Positions 59,417 through 64,000 of a stretch of DNA of 64,000 nt are shown here, in pieces. Source of the stretch: an uncultured Clostridia bacterium (GTDB lineage Bacteria > Bacillota > Clostridia > Oscillospirales > Acutalibacteraceae); contig CANRNQ010000003.1 of NCBI GenBank assembly GCA_947632045.1, positions 1-64,000 on the forward strand, in the 5' to 3' direction. The first letter of the stretch is position 1. Each line of letters begins with the position of its first letter. The notes below the pieces were generated by a model. It did not search any database. It saw nothing but the letters and a program-made list of their open reading frames with translations, and was not told the DNA's origin. The position numbers were made by a program, and so were the translations under genes.

Positions 59417-60317
59417 ACCCGAGGAAAAGGACATGAAGGAGCTGGAGGAGCTTTACCTCGAATGTTTTGACGACGACAGGGAGATAGCGGATTTTATATT
59501 TAAATTTTTCCTTCTGCCCAAATACGCCTTCGCGGCAAGAAAAGGCAACGAGATCGTGGCGGCGCTTTATCATTTGCCGGGGCCGTACTCCCTCGGCGAC
59601 GGGAGCAAGGTTAAGATGCAATACGTTTTCGGAGCCGGAACAAAGGAAAAATATCGCGGGCGCGGGATTATGAGCGGGCTGATAAAATATTCAAATTACA
59701 TCGCGAAAAGGGAAAACTTTGAATATTCGGTGCTCTGCCCCGCCAGCGACAAGCTGTATGATTATTACGCGAAGCTGGGCTACAAAAAATACTATTATTC
59801 GTCATATTTCGACTTTGTACCCGCCAAAATGCTGGATAGGGGCATAAAGCCTAAGCGCATGGCGGAAATTTCGGCCCAAACGGTGGGCAAAAGATACAGT
59901 CCGTTTCGCTTAACAAAAATTTCATTTGACATATGCTTTCGTTTAAGGTTTAATATATGTATGGCTATAAGGGGTAGTGTGTGCTGGAGCCGAAGGCATC
60001 TTGCCGCCTGCACCGCGCTCAACAGACTTTCCGGGGGCGGCTCGCTTATGTGCCCAAAGGGCTATGCCGTGTATAGAATAGACGACCCCAAAGGCAAGGA
60101 GGTCTTTGTCGAGGAGCTTATGTGCGAGCCGAAGTACGCCGACGCGATACTGCTCGGGGTCGCATTGAAGCTTAACGCGGACAGACTGAGGGTGCGCTGT
60201 CCACAGTATGTTCACGACGGCGAATTGAGGCCGATGGGTATGGTGCTGCCGCTGAAAAAGAAAAACCTGACTGACAGGGGGGCTTTTGCGCCCTATCTTG
60301 GATTAAGTCTGGATTAG
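59400..60317 (+). CDS. GNAT-family acetyltransferase
   Basis: The 305-residue protein has an N-terminal GNAT domain with acetyl-CoA loop KEKYRGRGIMSGLIK and FEYSVLCPASDKLYDYYAKLGYKKYYYSS. The extra C-terminal domain (about 150-305) resembles a second, degenerate acetyltransferase or sterol-carrier-like part, as in Eis-type enzymes. ATG 59400 is chosen because GGGGGAG precedes it and the frame starts inside the upstream gene. Substrate unknown. Confidence 0.82.
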   Translation: MIDYFRPEEKDMKELEELYLECFDDDREIADFIFKFFLLPKYAFAARKGNEIVAALYHLPGPYSLGDGSKVKMQYVFGAGTKEKYRGRGIMSGLIKYSNYIAKRENFEYSVLCPASDKLYDYYAKLGYKKYYYSSYFDFVPAKMLDRGIKPKRMAEISAQTVGKRYSPFRLTKISFDICFRLRFNICMAIRGSVCWSRRHLAACTALNRLSGGGSLMCPKGYAVYRIDDPKGKEVFVEELMCEPKYADAILLGVALKLNADRLRVRCPQYVHDGELRPMGMVLPLKKKNLTDRGAFAPYLGLSLD

Positions 60318-60329
60318 GAGGTAAAATAA

Positions 60330-60869
60330 ATGGTATATGTATTTCTTGCCGAGGGCTTTGAGGAAACCGAGGCTCTGGCACCGGTAGACATTTTGCGCCG
60401 CTGCAAAATCGAGGTGAGCACCGTCGGCGTGGGCGGAAGGGAGATAACTGGCTCTCACGGAATAAAAGTCAGCGCCGATATCACCGAGAGCGAGCTTTCA
60501 ACGGACGACTGCGAGGCCGTGGTGCTCCCCGGAGGAATGCCGGGAACGCTTAACCTTGAAAAGTCGCCCATAGTAAAGGCCTGCGTAAAATACTGCGCGG
60601 ACAACGATCTTCCGATATGCGCCATATGTGCCGCTCCGTCTATACTCGGCCATATGGGTATACTAAGGGGCAAAAAAGCCACCTGCTTCCCGGGCTTTGA
60701 GTCTGAACTCGACGGCGCGCTGCTTCAAAACGAGCTTGCCGTCACCGACGGAAAAATCATCACGGGCAAGGGCGCGGGAGCTGCGATAGAATTTGGGCTT
60801 GCGATTGCGACCCTTTTAGCCGGAAGCGAAATAAGCAATAAAACAAGAGCGGCTCTTCAATGCAAATAG
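60330..60869 (+). CDS. DJ-1/PfpI family protein
   Basis: This 179-residue protein of the DJ-1 group starts VYVFLAEGFEETEALAPVDILRR. It has the conserved glutamate (E15 region), VVLPGGMPGTLNL and the reactive cysteine in the elbow ICAICAAPSILG. Members act as deglycases, chaperones or redox sensors. Its gene overlaps the start of the MTHFS gene by ten bases. Confidence 0.92.
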   Translation: MVYVFLAEGFEETEALAPVDILRRCKIEVSTVGVGGREITGSHGIKVSADITESELSTDDCEAVVLPGGMPGTLNLEKSPIVKACVKYCADNDLPICAICAAPSILGHMGILRGKKATCFPGFESELDGALLQNELAVTDGKIITGKGAGAAIEFGLAIATLLAGSEISNKTRAALQCK

Positions 60870-61435
60870 AGTCCGTAAAAGATGAAAAGGCCCTTTTGCG
60901 CAAAAGGTATTCGGCGCTTAGAAGCTCAAAAAGCGCCGCCGAAAGAAAAAGGGTAGACGCGCTCATAGCCGAGGCGCTTTTTTCACTTGACGAATATAAA
61001 AACGCCGAGATTATTTTTCTATACGCCTCAAAGGGCAGCGAGGTCGATACCTTCGGCATAATAAACAGGGCGCTTGCCGACAAAAAATCCGTCGCCCTGC
61101 CGCGATGCAGCGGCGACTCTAAAATGGATTTTTATTATATCAGCTCTCAAAACGACCTTGAGATCGGCGCCTTTGGCATTTATGAGCCTAAGGCCGCAGC
61201 AAGGCCTGCTCGCCCGCAGGACGGTAAGCTTTGCATAGTGCCCGGGCTGCTCTTTGGCCGGGACGGCTCAAGGCTCGGATACGGCGGGGGATATTACGAC
61301 AGATTTTTGCCGCGCTTTAAAGGGACTGCGGCGGGCTTGTGCGGACTCGACTTTTTGCTCGACTCGCTCCCATGCGAGGCGACGGATCAAAGGGTCGATA
61401 TGGTCATAACCGAAAACGGGATTTGCCGGACTTAG
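60860..61435 (+). CDS. 5-formyltetrahydrofolate cyclo-ligase
   Basis: The enzyme converts 5-formyl-THF to 5,10-methenyl-THF using ATP. The 191-residue protein has KALLRKRYSALRSS near the N-terminus and the family signature VPGLLFGRDGSRLGYGGGYYDRFL. It overlaps the DJ-1 gene and is followed 40 bases later by mltG. Confidence 0.93.
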   Translation: MQIESVKDEKALLRKRYSALRSSKSAAERKRVDALIAEALFSLDEYKNAEIIFLYASKGSEVDTFGIINRALADKKSVALPRCSGDSKMDFYYISSQNDLEIGAFGIYEPKAAARPARPQDGKLCIVPGLLFGRDGSRLGYGGGYYDRFLPRFKGTAAGLCGLDFLLDSLPCEATDQRVDMVITENGICRT

Positions 61436-61475
61436 CGACACGGCATTAATACACTCACGCGTCAGGAGGATACAG

Positions 61476-63074
61476 ATGAGCGATGAAAACAAGGGCAGAG
61501 ATTTGACCGCGGAAGAAGAGGTCGCGGCTGCACGAAAAAAGAAAATACAGAGCTTTAAGCTGCAAATAACCGACTTCGGCTTCGGAGACCCTGATTCGGG
61601 CGCTCCGGCGGAGCGCAAAGAGCCGGAAAGCGTCGAGGAGATCCTTCGCGGGGTTCACGACAGGGTAGGCGAAAAGAAAAACAAAAACGAGCAAACCGGC
61701 GATTTAGACTCAAACGGCTCAGCCGACGCAAACGGCGCGGCCGAGGAGCTTGAGGACGAGTCGCTTATAAGCAGCTACAGCGACGAGGAGCTCAAAAAAA
61801 GAATGAACCTCGCCGACGAGGAAAGCCTTAAGGCCTACAAAAAGATGGTCAAAAAGCGCTGCAAGAAAAAGGCCAAGCGAAACGGCTGTATGTTCAAGAT
61901 GGTGTGGCTTGTTATGGTTGTTTTCGTTGCGGTGCTGCTCGGGATGTTCCTGATAAGGGGAACCAACGATATGCTCGCCATCAACAGGGGAGCCGCCCCG
62001 ACGACCGCCGCGACAAACGGAGCGGGAAATCTGAGCGCCGGCAACATACCGGAAAAGAAAAAGGCGAACGTTGAAATTCCCGCAAACGCGAGCATTGACC
62101 AGGTCGCCGACATACTCGCCAAGAACGGCGTTATAAAAGAGCCGCTGTTTTTCAAGCTGTACGCGAGCGTTACAAAGTCCGGCGAGCCCTTCCTTGAGGG
62201 CAGCTGGCAAATGGACACCGATATGGACTACGAGGCGATATTAAACTTTCTGATATACAACTCGGGGCCGAAGGAAACCGTATCCGTCCGCTTCACCGAG
62301 GGCATGACGGCAAGGCAGATAGCGCGGCAGCTTCAGGAAAACGGAGTTTGCAGCATGGACAAGTTCCTCGAGGCCTGCAACAGCGACGATTATGACAAGG
62401 ATTATACCTTCCTGCAAAACATAGTAAACGGCAGCGAGCGTTATTATAAGCTCGAGGGCTATCTCTTCCCCGACACCTACACCTTTTTTGTCAACGACAG
62501 TATAGACAACGTAATGGAAAAATTCCTTGACAACTTTAACAACAAGGTTTACGTTGAAACCAAGAGGTTCACGGGCTACAGTGAGGAGATGACCATAGCG
62601 GAGCTCGCCGAGATGCAGGGAATGGCGATGGACGACGTTATAAATATGGCCTCGCTTGTTCAGGCTGAGGCGGCCGACGAGCACGATATGTATAACATAG
62701 CCTCAATATTCTATAACAGGCTTTCAACCGAGGCGACGGGCGGAATGACTCCCTACGGCGATGAAGACGTGAACCGCCTTAAATCGGACGTTACAGTATA
62801 TTACCCCTACTTATCCAAGGAGGACGTTCCCGAGAATATAAGAAAGACCTTTGAAAGCACATATGATACTTATGAAATAGTGGGTCTGCCGCCGGGAGCG
62901 GTGTGCAACCCGGGCGAAAAGGCGATAATTGCCGCCTTACAGCCGGCTTCGACAAGCTACTACTTCTTCTGCCACAAGCCGGCCACCGACAAGGAGGCGG
63001 CCGTCGCGTACTATGCGGTTACCTATGCCGAGCAGGTTGCAAACGAGATAGAGGCCGGATTGCGCAAGGAATAA
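61476..63074 (+). CDS. mltG: Endolytic transglycosylase MltG (YceG-like)
   Basis: MltG cleaves nascent peptidoglycan strands outside the membrane. The 532-residue protein has an acidic, Lys-rich cytoplasmic N-terminus of about 145 residues. One membrane helix follows (MFKMVWLVMVVFVAVLLGMFLI), then the YceG domain with YKLEGYLFPDTYTF, SLVQAEAADEHDMYNIASIFYNRL (catalytic glutamate in QAEA) and GLPPGAVCNPGEKAIIAALQP. The long cytoplasmic extension is larger than in E. coli. AGGAGGATACAG precedes the ATG. Confidence 0.93.
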   Translation: MSDENKGRDLTAEEEVAAARKKKIQSFKLQITDFGFGDPDSGAPAERKEPESVEEILRGVHDRVGEKKNKNEQTGDLDSNGSADANGAAEELEDESLISSYSDEELKKRMNLADEESLKAYKKMVKKRCKKKAKRNGCMFKMVWLVMVVFVAVLLGMFLIRGTNDMLAINRGAAPTTAATNGAGNLSAGNIPEKKKANVEIPANASIDQVADILAKNGVIKEPLFFKLYASVTKSGEPFLEGSWQMDTDMDYEAILNFLIYNSGPKETVSVRFTEGMTARQIARQLQENGVCSMDKFLEACNSDDYDKDYTFLQNIVNGSERYYKLEGYLFPDTYTFFVNDSIDNVMEKFLDNFNNKVYVETKRFTGYSEEMTIAELAEMQGMAMDDVINMASLVQAEAADEHDMYNIASIFYNRLSTEATGGMTPYGDEDVNRLKSDVTVYYPYLSKEDVPENIRKTFESTYDTYEIVGLPPGAVCNPGEKAIIAALQPASTSYYFFCHKPATDKEAAVAYYAVTYAEQVANEIEAGLRKE

Positions 63075-63134
63075 TATAAATTAAAAGAGCTATCTTTATA
63101 TCTTAAACACAAAATTGGGGCTGTCGCAATGGCA

Positions 63135-63157
63135 ACCCCGTTTTGCTTAACGGGGTG
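63135..63157 (+). promoter_or_regulatory. Hairpin covering the U32 peptidase ribosome site
   Basis: ACCCCG (about 63135-63140) pairs with CGGGGT (63151-63156). The right arm contains the GGGGTGA ribosome site of the next gene, so folding would hide it. A GGGGCTGTCGC motif like the clover end arms lies just before it. Confidence 0.45.
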
Positions 63158-63162
63158 AAATT

Positions 63163-64000
63163 ATGGACGTGAAAAAAATGGAGCTGCTTTCGCCGGCGGG
63201 CGATATGGAAAGCCTTGAAAAGGCGGTCGATTTTGGAGCCGACGCCGTTTTTCTGGCGGGAAAGGAGTTCGGAATGAGGACGGCTCCGAAAAATTTTGAT
63301 ATGCAGCAGCTTGCCGCGGCGGCGGATTACGCCCACTCAAGGGGGGCGAGGCTGTATGTGACCTGCAACACTCTGCCGCGAAACGACGAGCTTTCAAGAC
63401 TGCCGGAGTTTTTGCGCGGCTGTGAGGAATGTGGAGCGGACGCGTTTATAATAGCTGATATGGGCGTTTTAGAGCTTGCAAAAAAATACGCGCCGGGAGT
63501 CGACGTTCACATTTCGACTCAGGCGGGCATAGTAAACTACGCGGCGGCGAACGCGTTTTATAACATGGGCGCGTCACGGGTGGTGCTCGCGCGCGAGACG
63601 TCGCTCGACGAGATAGCCGAGATAAGGGCGCATGTACCGCGCGAGCTTGAGATAGAGGTCTTTGTCCACGGGGCTATGTGCGTTTCGTTTTCGGGCAGAT
63701 GCCTCATATCGGCCTATATGACGGGCAGAGACGCAAACAGAGGCGATTGCGCTCAGCCCTGCCGTTGGAGGTATCAGCTTTACGAGGAGAACCGCGAGGG
63801 GCAGTTCTTTCCCGTTGAGGAGAGCGACGGAGGAACGTATCTTTACAATTCAAAGGATATGTGCATGATAGATTACATACCCCGGCTTTATTCCGCCGGA
63901 GTATCGAGCCTTAAAATAGAGGGCAGGGCGAAGTCGGCGTATTATGCGGCGGTGGTCACAAACGCTTATCGCCACGCGCTTGACGGCTTTTACGACGGCG
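63163..64000 (+). CDS. U32 family peptidase (partial, runs off the right edge)
   Basis: About 279 codons are present without a stop. The product begins MDVKKMELLSPAGDMESLEKAV and shows the U32 signatures HISTQAGIVNYAAANAFYNMG, EIEVFVHGAMCVSFSGRCLIS, RGDCAQPCRWRYQL and VSSLKIEGRAKSAYY. The cysteines may bind a metal cluster as in the RNA-hydroxylation members TrhP/YegQ and RlhA. Some U32 proteins are collagenase-like, but tRNA or rRNA hydroxylation is likely for this group. ATG follows GGGGTGA within a hairpin. Confidence 0.9.
   Translation, partial: MDVKKMELLSPAGDMESLEKAVDFGADAVFLAGKEFGMRTAPKNFDMQQLAAAADYAHSRGARLYVTCNTLPRNDELSRLPEFLRGCEECGADAFIIADMGVLELAKKYAPGVDVHISTQAGIVNYAAANAFYNMGASRVVLARETSLDEIAEIRAHVPRELEIEVFVHGAMCVSFSGRCLISAYMTGRDANRGDCAQPCRWRYQLYEENREGQFFPVEESDGGTYLYNSKDMCMIDYIPRLYSAGVSSLKIEGRAKSAYYAAVVTNAYRHALDGFYDG

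Overview
The window comes from a spore-forming Gram-positive anaerobe of the Clostridia, probably an Oscillospiraceae/Ruminococcaceae gut lineage. The evidence is three dockerin-bearing secreted proteins, a SpoVAF-like germination protein, SpmA/SpmB, a V-type ATPase operon, ThyX instead of ThyA, a TPP-riboswitch thiSFGH cluster and a class A RNase P RNA. The species assignment is inference; no rRNA gene is present.

Region 1 (1-4851) is a visibly AT-rich island. It carries a Thoeris-type antiphage pair: a TIR-like sensor, then a two-helix plus Macro effector split by a -1 frameshift at an A5 run. Next is a large membrane-anchored protein with three PPC-like repeats. The island ends at a 3' fragment of tRNA-Asn, as expected for the far attachment site of an element integrated in a tRNA gene. 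Region 2 (4852-7304) holds a frameshifted EFR1-type flavodoxin/ferredoxin gene, one small hypothetical gene and about 1.2 kb with no convincing gene.

Region 3 (7305-33476 and on to 34185) is ordinary chromosome: ptsI, a CHAP/C-type-lectin/dockerin protein, a MATE exporter, TPP riboswitch-thiSFGH, spoVAF-like, two cohesin-like/dockerin proteins, alr-polA, a YwlE-like phosphatase, rimI, tsaD, acn-icd, an ABC-F protein, an esterase and a YtrA-type GntR/ABC operon. Region 4 (34186-64000) holds rnpB, a malic enzyme, a Veg-like protein, a second MATE gene behind a possible attenuator, an HtrA protease, the ACT/PFL pair, a PHP phosphatase, DUF421, ruvX, a DUF305 protein, the V-ATPase operon, spmAB, an AbrB regulator, thyX-tmk, two acyltransferase-like genes, DJ-1, MTHFS, mltG and a U32 peptidase running off the edge.

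The most unusual feature is a family of six intergenic elements with a cloverleaf-like inverted-repeat architecture (about 19.0, 23.2, 36.0, 40.5, 44.8 and 50.1 kb). Each has a nearly invariant outer arm (TTCGGGCGGCGACC and its complement) and a nearly invariant inner arm (AAAACGCGGCG and its complement). Between them lie two hairpins whose sequence differs from copy to copy but which are always self-complementary. Four copies are enclosed by GGCTGYCGC/GCGRCAGCC arms that look like a split intrinsic terminator, and one copy sits inside the V-ATPase operon. Two other dispersed repeat families are also present: a GCAGCTTTACCG hairpin and a repeat of about 130 bp.
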